From Spartobacteria bacterium (GTDB lineage Bacteria; Verrucomicrobiota; Verrucomicrobiia; Chthoniobacterales; Chthoniobacteraceae), in assembly GCA_025350985.1 (NCBI GenBank), contig JANXWU010000169.1, forward strand, positions 1-23,554: a stretch of 23,554 bases of DNA, given 5' to 3'. Positions 14,240 to 22,677 of this stretch are shown here, one piece after another. Each line of letters starts with the position of its first letter. The stretch's first letter is position 1. The notes under the pieces are model-generated. The model worked only from the letters and a program-made list of their open reading frames with translations, did no database searches and was not told where the DNA came from. Both the position numbers and the translations under genes were made by a program.

Positions 14240-17200
14240 CTTTTAACCTTCGCTTTCTCCATGTCGCGACGCTGTGGGCTGCCATTTTTTTCGCCGCTCA
14301 AATTCCAGTCGTGGCGGGCGATCCGAGTTTTGGCGCGCCGCAGCATTTCACGACCGGCGGGCGCGTGGTGACGCGTGTTCGGGCCAGTCTTGCGATGGCA
14401 AAACTAGACAATCAGCAGAACGACACCGGTGCCGATGTGCGCTTCAATCTGAATTTTTCGCAGGATGGAAATCAGGACGTGATCGAGGCGGACTACGACT
14501 CGAAAACACTCACGATCAAGCGCGGCAATGCCGGCGGAACCAGCTTCACCGATTACACGATCACCACGACGGATAGCCCGCTGGACCTGGCGGTGGGCGA
14601 TGTGAATGGCGACGGCAAACCGGACCTCGTGATCGTGGCGAACGGCAACGTCGTGGTTTACTTGAACACCTACGACGGCGACGCGGGCACAAATCCGAAT
14701 CACGACCTGAGCTTTGCCGCGCCGGTGAGTTACACGGCGGTGGATGCGACCAGCCAGCCGATTTTCCTAGGCTGTGTGGCGCTGGGGCACCTCAGCAGTT
14801 CGTTCTATTACGACATTGTCGCGGGGGCGACGGTGGTGAATCCGGACACGCTGGATTACAACGCGCAGATCGCGCTCTTCCGCCATGCCCCAGCTGGAGA
14901 CGGAACTTTTCTGCCGGCTGAAATTTTCACGGCACCGGGTGGGGCGGATTACATCGCGGTTGCGGACGTGAATGGAGACAGCTTTCCCGACGTCGTGGTG
15001 GCGAGTTACTCCGACCAGTCGTTCACGATTTTTTACAACTACGAAAACGTCGCCGCGGCCCGCTCACTCGGCGACGCCCAGGATGTGAATGCGCCGCAAC
15101 CGCTCCGCACTTACGTCTCGCATCCGGTGATCGGTCTGGGTGTGGGTGACGTGACTGGCGACGGCAGTCGGGACGTGGAGATTTTGTACAGCGTGACGAA
15201 TGGGACGACTTTTACGCAGACTTGGCTGGCGCTCTTTGTAAATGGCGGCGCGAGCGCACCCGGCACGTTTTCCAATTTCGGCGCGGCCCTGATCAAGCAG
15301 GTGGCCAGCGTGGAGTCGCCGGAGGGCGACGTGGCGATCGGTGATTTGAATGGCGACGGGCAGCCGGAAATCGTCGTGGCGGATGCACTTTCCGGCGGGG
15401 TGAAAGTCCTCGTCGTCGATCCCGGCCTGACTGTTTCCAACAACGTGCTGACGGTGACGAGCGAACTTTTTTTCGCCACGGCACCCGGAGCGCGCCGGCT
15501 GGACTTGGGCGACTTAAACAAGGACAACGTGCTCGATCTTTTCGTCGCGAACGACGACGCGAATAACGCAACCCGGCTCGACGCCGGCAGTCCGACCCCG
15601 CCGCCTCCGCCGCCGGTGAAGCCGCTCACGGGCCGGGTCGTTCAATTTACCAAGGACGCCTATCTCGCGCATGAAGGCGACGAGGTGCTGGTGCGGGTGA
15701 AGCGGGCGCAAGACAGCACCGGCACGGTCACGGTGCCCTTCACCGTCGGCGGGACGGCCGTGCCGAATCCGAAGCCGCACTCGGATTACAACATCGATGA
15801 GCCAGCGAACAAAGTGCTGACGTTCGGGCCGACGGAATTTGAAAAGCTGATCGCCATCGCGATTTCCAGCGACGCGGGCGCGGAGCACGACGACACGATT
15901 GTGCTCACCCTCGGCAAGCCGACTGGGAATGCGGTGACGGGCACGCCGAAGATCACCACGATCACGATTCGCGACTCGGAAGCGCCGACGATCACCGCCG
16001 CGAATGTGCTCACCGTCACCCCGACCAATCCCATCGTCGTGAGCGCAACTGACGGCGTGAAAAAAGGCGGGCGCACGTTTTCGGATTGGATTTTCAGCGC
16101 GACGCAAACCGGCGACAAGACCGCGGCCGGCCTCAATTTGAAAGTGCAATACGCCGTCATTCCCAACGCGACGGAAGATCAGTGGACGGACTTGCCCGGC
16201 GGCGCGATGACGCTCGATCGCGGGAAAAATGGGCTCGGCACGACGTGGACCGCGCGCAGTTTTTCGCTGCCGGTTTGCAACAAAATGTGGTTCCGCACGG
16301 TGACGAGCGCGACTGATTTCGTGGCCAAGGCGGGCGGCGCGGTCGGGCCGTTCAAGGTCGTCGCGGGACCGATGATGAGCTTCATCGTGACCACGGAATC
16401 CGACAGCGACCCGACCGGCCTCACCGTTCACGAAGACGAATACATCACCTATCGGCTGAAGTATCGGAACGTCGGCAACGGGCCCGCGACCAACGTGGTG
16501 CTCAAGGCAGCGGTGTCCACGCGCGACACGATTTTCTTTTCCGCGAAAAATGACAACGGCGCGCCGGCGGCGGTGAAGGTGCGGGACGGCGACCTCGACG
16601 AGAAGAAATTTGCGACGTGCAACCCGTCGCCGAGCACGCAGATTTTCAGCGGCAAGCTCACGGCGAAAACCAACCCGGATGGCGACGTGCATCCGCTGGC
16701 GTTCGAGTGGAACGTGGGCACCGTCGCGCCGGGCGGAAGCGAGCAGGAGCAGTTCATGATCGTGAAAGTTTTCCCCGCGTCGTTTTACTCGGCGAACGAT
16801 CCCGGCGCAGGCTTCGGGCGCGCGATTGTTCCTCCGCCGTTCACGCTCTCGGCGGCGGAAGGGATCAAGGATGAAAAGAATAACGGGCGCGACCCAAACA
16901 CGGTCATCCAAGGGCTGATGAAACTCTCACTCACGCGCGACAGCGGCACCGTCAGCCCCGGCGGTTTCATCACCTACACGTTCACCGCGACGAACAACGC
17001 CGCCTTCGCCATCAACAGCCCGGTCGTCACCGACGTGATTCCCAAAGGCACGGTGCTCTATTCGATTTTCGACGACAACGGCTCCGGCGATTTCACCGGC
17101 ACCACGATCATCCATCCGGGCAACATCGACCACGCCGACACCCATTTTTCCGTCGAGCCGACGAGCACGGGTTCGCAGTTGCTGACGTGGCGTTTGAAGG

Positions 17201-19767
17201 ACATCCCGAAAAATGGCGGACAGCGCACGATGAAGTTCGTGGTGCAGGTGCAGTACGACGTGCCGACGGCGGGCTTCAATCCCAACGGCACTTCGTTCAC
17301 GCCGCAGTTGCTCAACACCGAGTACAACCTGCGCGGCACGCCGCCGAGCGGTGGCACGCTGCCGGTGTTCGTCGGCAGCAATCCCGCGCCCGCCGTCGGC
17401 GTGGCCATCGCGAATGATCCCAACGTCGAGAAGCCCGCGCTGGGCTTGGCCAAGGTGGCCGTCGGGGAAAACGAAATGGATTTGTCCGTGCTCGATTTCA
17501 TCAAAACCAACAAGGCCATCCCGACCCGCGTGCAGCTCGTCACGCCGCCCAACGCCGGCCCCGGCGCGACGACGACGGGCATCATCCATTACGAGCTGCA
17601 TGTGCGGAACACCCCGCTGCCCGGACACGCCGGAGCGACCGCGGCGAACGTGGTCGTCCATGATTTCATCAACGCCGACACGAGCAAAAACAAGCCGATC
17701 GATTCCGCGTTCGTGAACGTCAACAGCATTAAAGTCAACGGCGTGCCGATGAGTTCCAACTCCTTTGCGCTGCGCGATGGCGCGGGACTGCAACTGCCCG
17801 CCGGCGCGGATGTGAAACTGACGCGGGCGATTGAGTTTCGCCTCGGCGATGTGGCGGCGTCGGAGACCGACACGGTGATCAGTTACGACGTGGAAGCGCG
17901 CAACGCGGCCACGCTGGTGGCCGATGCCGCCGGCACCGTCATCACGACCAGCGATTACTTTTTGAAGAGCGACAGCTACGCGAAAATCACGCCCGGCGGC
18001 CCGCGCGAATCGTACGTCCTGGTCGTGCGTCCCGTGGCGCTTTCGCTGGATCATTCGCCCGCGATTGTCACCACGCCACCGGCGAACGCCGATCATCGGA
18101 TGCCCGGCACCGTCGCACCGGGCGAGACTTTTTACTGGGAGCTTTATCCGCAGAACAGCGGCGACATTCTGGCCTCCAAGGTCGAGATCACCTGTCCGCT
18201 GCCGGCGGGTGTGGTGTTTGAAGGATTCTTCGACGCGGACGGCAGCGAATTGCCCGCGGACGAAGCCAAGAATCCCGCGAAAGGGCAGACCGGCATCGTC
18301 AAATTTAATCTCGGCCAGTTGCTCGGCGGGAGCACCGGCTACGTGCGCCTGACGTGCAAGCTGCTTCCCACGAGCGATCCAAAATTTCCCGGCCCTCTGC
18401 GCGCGGTCAACGCCTCCTTCGATTTCACGCCCAGCATCGCCGGCGGCTACCACCAATCCGACGCGAACCGAAGCCGCGCGGCGCGGACGTTCACCATTTC
18501 ACGCCAGGTCGCGAACGATTTCGTGACCGTGCCCTCCGCCAGCAGCGACACGTCGAAGACCGGCGTTGCGCAGCCGAAACAGGCACAGTTGATCTTTGGA
18601 AAATTCGCGCCCTTCGCGGTGCAGCAGGGGCAGTTGCTCAACTACGCGCTCTTCTTCGCCAACCCCGGCACCGACACGGCGCACAACGTGAACGTGAAAA
18701 TTTACGTGCCGAACAACACCGAGATTTTTACCAGTTCGCCCACCGCCTCCTACAACGCGAAAACGCGCATCGCGACGTTCGCGATTGGTGAGTTGCCGGC
18801 GCAGTTCGCGGGCACCTGCATTTTGACGGTGAAAGTGAACCAGGACACCGGGACGATTCAGGAAAACTCGGCGATCATCGAGTCGAGCAACGCCGGCGGT
18901 CTGGCGGCGGGAAATATGACGACGACCGTCTCCGCCACCGATTTCTGGGGGCACGTCCACGAGATGTGGAACAACAGCCTGTCGGCGTTGCACATCAATC
19001 TCGGCGGTGCGCTGAGCAATGCAGCGGTGAGGGCGGATTTCAAATCGCTCAACGCAAACTCGCAATACATCACCATGAACGCCGCCGATGCGATCGTGTT
19101 GAAAAATGGCGCGTTCATCGTGCCCCTCGGCCCCGGCTCAAACGGCCTCGGCCAGGTGCTCGTCGGCGGCCCGGCGAGTGTCGTCACGAATCTCGGCGGC
19201 GCGAACGCGATCGCCAACGGACTGCCGCTGGTGATGCTCATGGGCAATGGCAACGGAATCGACATCAGCACTGTCGGCGCGGTGACCGGCGACGCGATTG
19301 TCAAAACGGTGAAAACCATCGGCGGCGCGCAAGGCGACGCGGCGAGCCGGATCGGCAACGTGACCATCGGCGGCTCCGGTCGGCTCATCACCAACGACGG
19401 CGCGACGCTCGTGAACAATGACACCGGCGCAGGCGCGGGCGTGGTGAACGCACGGGCGACGGCACTGATTGATGCCAGTGGAAAAATCGTCGCCTCGGGC
19501 GCGGGAAATTTCATCTCGCACAACGGCTCGGCCATCGTCGCTGCGGGTGCGGGCAACATCGTGGCGGCCGGCGCGGGGAACATCGTGGCGGCGGGAGCAG
19601 GTAACCTTCAAAGCCAGCTCAAGCCCGGCGGCAGCGGCTCGCCCATTGTCGCTTCCGGGGCCGGCAATATCGTGGCCGCCGGGGCCGGGAACATTGTCGC
19701 GTCGGGGGCCGGAAATATTGTGGCCGCCGGTGCGGGCAACATCGTGGCCGCGGGCGCAGGGAACTAA
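14236..19767 (+). CDS. Giant secreted FG-GAP / Calx-beta / DUF11 protein with C-terminal octapeptide repeats (1843 aa)
   Basis: A signal peptide (hydrophobic core ATLWAAIFFAAQIPVVAG) is followed by about five FG-GAP/VCBS propeller repeats (residues ~40-445) with Ca-binding loops such as GDVNGDGKPD, ADVNGDSFPD and GDLNGDGQPE. A proline linker (PTPPPPPPVKP, ~450-460) leads to a Calx-beta domain (~462-582; AHEGDEVLVRVKR, AEHDDTIVLTL). Then come about five DUF11-like Ig-type units (near 711, 894, 1115, 1264 and 1451; e.g. YTFTATNNAAFAINSPVVTD, YALFFANPGTDTAHNVNVKI), a Gly/Asn-rich region (~1568-1750) and an IVAAGAGN array to the last residue. No TM anchor, LPxTG or PEP-CTERM is visible. The protein is presumably exported and may be an adhesin or matrix protein, possibly polysaccharide-linked given the divergent sulfatase operon (inference). 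Its TAA interlocks with the rnr stop. Confidence 0.9.
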   Translation: MTFNLRFLHVATLWAAIFFAAQIPVVAGDPSFGAPQHFTTGGRVVTRVRASLAMAKLDNQQNDTGADVRFNLNFSQDGNQDVIEADYDSKTLTIKRGNAGGTSFTDYTITTTDSPLDLAVGDVNGDGKPDLVIVANGNVVVYLNTYDGDAGTNPNHDLSFAAPVSYTAVDATSQPIFLGCVALGHLSSSFYYDIVAGATVVNPDTLDYNAQIALFRHAPAGDGTFLPAEIFTAPGGADYIAVADVNGDSFPDVVVASYSDQSFTIFYNYENVAAARSLGDAQDVNAPQPLRTYVSHPVIGLGVGDVTGDGSRDVEILYSVTNGTTFTQTWLALFVNGGASAPGTFSNFGAALIKQVASVESPEGDVAIGDLNGDGQPEIVVADALSGGVKVLVVDPGLTVSNNVLTVTSELFFATAPGARRLDLGDLNKDNVLDLFVANDDANNATRLDAGSPTPPPPPPVKPLTGRVVQFTKDAYLAHEGDEVLVRVKRAQDSTGTVTVPFTVGGTAVPNPKPHSDYNIDEPANKVLTFGPTEFEKLIAIAISSDAGAEHDDTIVLTLGKPTGNAVTGTPKITTITIRDSEAPTITAANVLTVTPTNPIVVSATDGVKKGGRTFSDWIFSATQTGDKTAAGLNLKVQYAVIPNATEDQWTDLPGGAMTLDRGKNGLGTTWTARSFSLPVCNKMWFRTVTSATDFVAKAGGAVGPFKVVAGPMMSFIVTTESDSDPTGLTVHEDEYITYRLKYRNVGNGPATNVVLKAAVSTRDTIFFSAKNDNGAPAAVKVRDGDLDEKKFATCNPSPSTQIFSGKLTAKTNPDGDVHPLAFEWNVGTVAPGGSEQEQFMIVKVFPASFYSANDPGAGFGRAIVPPPFTLSAAEGIKDEKNNGRDPNTVIQGLMKLSLTRDSGTVSPGGFITYTFTATNNAAFAINSPVVTDVIPKGTVLYSIFDDNGSGDFTGTTIIHPGNIDHADTHFSVEPTSTGSQLLTWRLKDIPKNGGQRTMKFVVQVQYDVPTAGFNPNGTSFTPQLLNTEYNLRGTPPSGGTLPVFVGSNPAPAVGVAIANDPNVEKPALGLAKVAVGENEMDLSVLDFIKTNKAIPTRVQLVTPPNAGPGATTTGIIHYELHVRNTPLPGHAGATAANVVVHDFINADTSKNKPIDSAFVNVNSIKVNGVPMSSNSFALRDGAGLQLPAGADVKLTRAIEFRLGDVAASETDTVISYDVEARNAATLVADAAGTVITTSDYFLKSDSYAKITPGGPRESYVLVVRPVALSLDHSPAIVTTPPANADHRMPGTVAPGETFYWELYPQNSGDILASKVEITCPLPAGVVFEGFFDADGSELPADEAKNPAKGQTGIVKFNLGQLLGGSTGYVRLTCKLLPTSDPKFPGPLRAVNASFDFTPSIAGGYHQSDANRSRAARTFTISRQVANDFVTVPSASSDTSKTGVAQPKQAQLIFGKFAPFAVQQGQLLNYALFFANPGTDTAHNVNVKIYVPNNTEIFTSSPTASYNAKTRIATFAIGELPAQFAGTCILTVKVNQDTGTIQENSAIIESSNAGGLAAGNMTTTVSATDFWGHVHEMWNNSLSALHINLGGALSNAAVRADFKSLNANSQYITMNAADAIVLKNGAFIVPLGPGSNGLGQVLVGGPASVVTNLGGANAIANGLPLVMLMGNGNGIDISTVGAVTGDAIVKTVKTIGGAQGDAASRIGNVTIGGSGRLITNDGATLVNNDTGAGAGVVNARATALIDASGKIVASGAGNFISHNGSAIVAAGAGNIVAAGAGNIVAAGAGNLQSQLKPGGSGSPIVASGAGNIVAAGAGNIVASGAGNIVAAGAGNIVAAGAGN
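19486..19764 (+). repeat. 24-bp coding repeat encoding the IVA(A/S)GAGN octapeptide
   Basis: Nine octads IVAAGAGN or IVASGAGN are present: one at 19486-19509, three at 19534-19605 and five at 19645-19764. A divergent octad FISHNGSA (19510-19533) and a 13-residue insert LQSQLKPGGSGSP (19606-19644) interrupt them. Codons differ between units while the peptide is nearly constant. The 8-residue period with Ile/Val and turn-forming GAGN suggests a short beta-solenoid coil. The array ends exactly at the stop codon. Confidence 0.9.
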
Positions 19768-21956
19768 ACCCGCCCCGCGGCCGGCGTGAAATCGATCTGC
19801 TGTTTGTATACATCCACGCGGGCGACGACCACTTCCAGCCGGTCGCCGATCGTGTAAACCTTGCGACTTTTGCGCCCGATAAAACGCAGCCGCACGGGAT
19901 CGAAGGTGTAAAAATCGCCCTCCAGTGCGGAGACATGAACGAGACCGGTGAGCAGATAATCGCGGAGTTCAACCAGGAAGCCATAGCTGCGGACATCGAC
20001 GATGGTGGCGTTGAAAGTCTGCTTCTTTTTCGCCTTCAACTGATTCTGGAAAAACTCGAGCTTCTTCAGTTTCACCGATTCCTTTTCGGCGTCCGCCGCC
20101 GTGCGTTCGGTCAGTGAAATGTGTTCCGCCGCGGACGCGAGATCGCCCGCCGCGAACGCCGGCTGCCGCTCGCGCTTGTGGTCGCGCTGCGACAAATGCC
20201 ATGCGAGCGCGCGGTGCACGACGAGATCGGCGTAGCGCCGAATCGGGCTCGTGAAATGCGTGTAATTCACCTTCGCCAGACCGTAGTGACCGAGCGGTTC
20301 CGTGGCGTAGGTCGCGCGCTTGAGGCTTTTCAAAAACGCAAGTTTTACGGCGTATTCCTCCGGCGTGCCTTTGATCGCGGCGAGCAGCTTTTGCACTTCG
20401 CGCCGCTGCGTGAGGTCGCCGACTTTGTAGCCATAGCCCGCCGCGAATTCGCGATATTCGTTGAGCTTCTCGGGATCGGGATCCTCGTGGATGCGGTACA
20501 TCGCGGGCACCAGTTTGCTTTTCAACTCGAAGGCCACGGCCTCGTTCGCCGCGAGCATGAATTCCTCGATGAGCTGATGCGAAATATCGTTCTCGATCTT
20601 TTCAATCGCGATGGCGTGCCCGCGCTCGTCGAGCCGCACTTTCACCTCCGGAAAATCCAGATCGAGCGAGCCGGCGGCGAAACGATTTTTGCGCAGCAGC
20701 GAGGCGAGTTCCCACGCGACGTGCAGCCGTTCCGCGAGCGGCGAGTCGCTCGGTTTCTGCAAAATGGCGAACGCTTGCTTGTACGTCAGGCGGGCCTTGC
20801 TGTTGATCACCGCATCGGCAAAACGCGCCGATTTGATCCGGCCGCTTTGGTTGAACTCGATGAACGCCGCCTTCGTCAGCCGGTCTTCGTCGGGCCGCAA
20901 ACTGCACACGCCGTTGCTCAATTTGAACGGCAACATCGGCAGCACGCGATCGACCAGATAAACGCTGTTGCCGCGATGCAGCGCCTCGCGGTCGAGCGCG
21001 CTGCGCGGACGGACGTAGTGCGACACGTCGGCGATGTGGACTTGCAATTGCCAGCCGTCCGACGTGCGCTCGACGTGGATCGCGTCGTCAAAATCCTTCG
21101 CGTCGTCAGGATCAATCGTGCAAATCATCGTCGCGCGGCAATCGACCCGGCGCGCGATTTCCTGGCCGTCGATCGTCTCCGACACGCGCTCGACTTCTTC
21201 CAAAACTGCCGCGGGGAAATCCGTCGCCAATCCGTGTTTGCGGATGATGGAAAGGATCGCGACCTCCGGCTCTGACGCCGGTCCGAGCACTTCGACGACC
21301 GCGCCTTCCGGGCTCACGCCGCGCGATTCCCACGGCGATAATTTCACCACAACCTTGTCGCCAATCTGCGGCGGGCGCGGCAGTTTCGACCAGTCGGGAT
21401 GAACGAGAATGTCGCGTCCGAGCCGGGGGTCGTCCGGCACGATGTGGAAAAAATTGTTGGAGCGCTGCAGCGTGCCGACGGTGGTTTCGTTGGCCCGTTT
21501 CAAAATCCGAATCACGCGGCCCTCGCGCTTGCGACCGGGCCGCAGCCGCTGCCCGACGCCCTCGTGCATCACCCGCGCCACCACGCAATCGCGGTGCATC
21601 GCCGTGCCGGTATTTTCAGCCGCGATGAAAAGGTCCGCGCCGCCTTTGATTTCGCTGATCAAGAACGCACTGCCGCCTTGCGTGAAGTCGATGCGGCCGG
21701 TGACGAGATCGGCCTCCTGCGGCAAGACGTAACGGTCTTTGCGAATCCGCGCGATCTCGCCGCGCTCCTCCAGTTCGCGCAAAACGGCCCGTAACTCCGC
21801 GCGCTGATCGCTCGAAAGCCCGAGTTTTTTCGAGAGATCGATCTTGTCGAGCGGCTGATATTTCGGCAGCCGCAGGAGTTGCAGGATTTTGTTTTTCACC
21901 ACCGTCGCCCCAGAGTGAAGCTGCGGTTTGTTTGAGTCGCTGTTTGGTCGTCGCAT
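19764..21956 (-). CDS. rnr: Ribonuclease R (RNase II/R family 3'-5' exoribonuclease)
   Basis: RNase R degrades structured RNA processively from the 3' end and acts in RNA quality control and rRNA turnover. The 730-residue protein has an N-terminal winged-helix region (~18-80), cold-shock/OB domains (~82-230), and the RNB catalytic domain with TIDPDDAKDFDDA at 280-292. D282, D288, D290 and D291 correspond to the metal ligands. The RNB signature HFTSPIRRYADLVVHRAL is present, and a C-terminal S1 domain (~645-725, starting near FNATIVDVRSYGFLVEL) follows. The start ATG at 21956 gives a basic N-terminal extension (MRRPNSDSNK). It lies 27 bp downstream of the aldolase gene on the same strand. The C-terminus lacks the long Lys-rich tail found in some RNase R proteins. 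Its TAG overlaps the stop of the convergent giant gene. Confidence 0.94.
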   Translation of the reverse strand: MRRPNSDSNKPQLHSGATVVKNKILQLLRLPKYQPLDKIDLSKKLGLSSDQRAELRAVLRELEERGEIARIRKDRYVLPQEADLVTGRIDFTQGGSAFLISEIKGGADLFIAAENTGTAMHRDCVVARVMHEGVGQRLRPGRKREGRVIRILKRANETTVGTLQRSNNFFHIVPDDPRLGRDILVHPDWSKLPRPPQIGDKVVVKLSPWESRGVSPEGAVVEVLGPASEPEVAILSIIRKHGLATDFPAAVLEEVERVSETIDGQEIARRVDCRATMICTIDPDDAKDFDDAIHVERTSDGWQLQVHIADVSHYVRPRSALDREALHRGNSVYLVDRVLPMLPFKLSNGVCSLRPDEDRLTKAAFIEFNQSGRIKSARFADAVINSKARLTYKQAFAILQKPSDSPLAERLHVAWELASLLRKNRFAAGSLDLDFPEVKVRLDERGHAIAIEKIENDISHQLIEEFMLAANEAVAFELKSKLVPAMYRIHEDPDPEKLNEYREFAAGYGYKVGDLTQRREVQKLLAAIKGTPEEYAVKLAFLKSLKRATYATEPLGHYGLAKVNYTHFTSPIRRYADLVVHRALAWHLSQRDHKRERQPAFAAGDLASAAEHISLTERTAADAEKESVKLKKLEFFQNQLKAKKKQTFNATIVDVRSYGFLVELRDYLLTGLVHVSALEGDFYTFDPVRLRFIGRKSRKVYTIGDRLEVVVARVDVYKQQIDFTPAAGRV

Positions 21957-21983
21957 AAAATCCGGTGGCCGGTGAACGGCTCG

Positions 21984-22628
21984 TCAAGCCCGCGCTTTTT
22001 TCACGGCCTCCACAAAAGCAGCCGCGGTCGCCGTCAGTTTTTTCCAGTCCTTGTTCTTCAACACGTCCTTTCCGACCAGGCTCGAACCGGCGGCCAGCGC
22101 CACGCAACCCGCGTGGATGAAGCTCGCGGCGGTTTCGACGGTGACGCCACCGGTCGGAATAATCCGAAGCATCGGCAGCGGGGCGAGGAGGTTTTTAATG
22201 TAGGTCGGCCCGAGCTGGTCGGCGGGAAAAATCTTGATGAAATCCGCGCCGGACTCGTGCGCGGTGAGGGCTTCCGTGGGCGTGTAGGCGCCGCTGGCAA
22301 TCGGCTTGCCGTAGCGGTTGCACATCTCGATCACGGCGGGTCGCGTGACTGGCGTGACGACAAACTCGGCGCCCGCGAGAATCGCCGCGCGGCAAGTCTC
22401 GGTATCGAGCACGCTGCCCACGCCAATGAGCACTTTGTCGCCGAACTTTTTGCGCACGTCGGCGATGACTTGCAGCGCGTTCGGCGTCGTCATGGTGACT
22501 TCCATGCCGGTGACGCCGCCGTCGTAAAGCGCGCTCGCCGCGTCGATGAGTTGCTCCGAGGAATCGGCCCGGATGATCGCGACGATGCCGGGAGTCAGGA
22601 TGCGGTCGATGATTTCAAGCTTGGTCAT
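21984..22628 (-). CDS. eda: KDPG-type aldolase (2-dehydro-3-deoxy-phosphogluconate / 4-hydroxy-2-oxoglutarate aldolase)
   Basis: This class I aldolase cleaves KDPG (or a related 2-keto-3-deoxy sugar acid phosphate) to pyruvate and glyceraldehyde 3-phosphate. The 214-residue length is typical. Seen are PGIVAIIRADS, the catalytic Glu in GGVTGMEVTMTTP (E43), the Schiff-base Lys in ADFIKIFPADQLGP (K132), and the phosphate-binding PTGGVT and LAAGSSLV segments. The start at 22628 (MTKLEIIDRILTPG) fits the family; the open frame continues to 23117 but then overlaps the Sua5 gene in another frame and is rejected. It sits between sua5 (49 bp) and rnr (27 bp) on one strand, probably an operon. Specificity for KDPG against KDPGal or hydroxyketoglutarate cannot be decided here, and no Entner-Doudoroff partner is nearby. 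Confidence 0.9.
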   Translation of the reverse strand: MTKLEIIDRILTPGIVAIIRADSSEQLIDAASALYDGGVTGMEVTMTTPNALQVIADVRKKFGDKVLIGVGSVLDTETCRAAILAGAEFVVTPVTRPAVIEMCNRYGKPIASGAYTPTEALTAHESGADFIKIFPADQLGPTYIKNLLAPLPMLRIIPTGGVTVETAASFIHAGCVALAAGSSLVGKDVLKNKDWKKLTATAAAFVEAVKKARA

Positions 22629-22677
22629 GCGAGGGGTTCGTGAATTCGGAAAAGCTACTCGCGCGGGGTGGCCGGGA

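Noticed and set aside
15514..18456. Long antisense open frames (465 and 509 aa) inside the giant gene
   Set aside because: Arg/His/Gly-rich translations without domains; they are the expected mirror of codon bias in a long repetitive gene.
19486..19764. CRISPR-like array because of regular 24-bp repeats
   Set aside because: The repeats have no unique spacers, lie in frame inside a coding region and encode a constant octapeptide.
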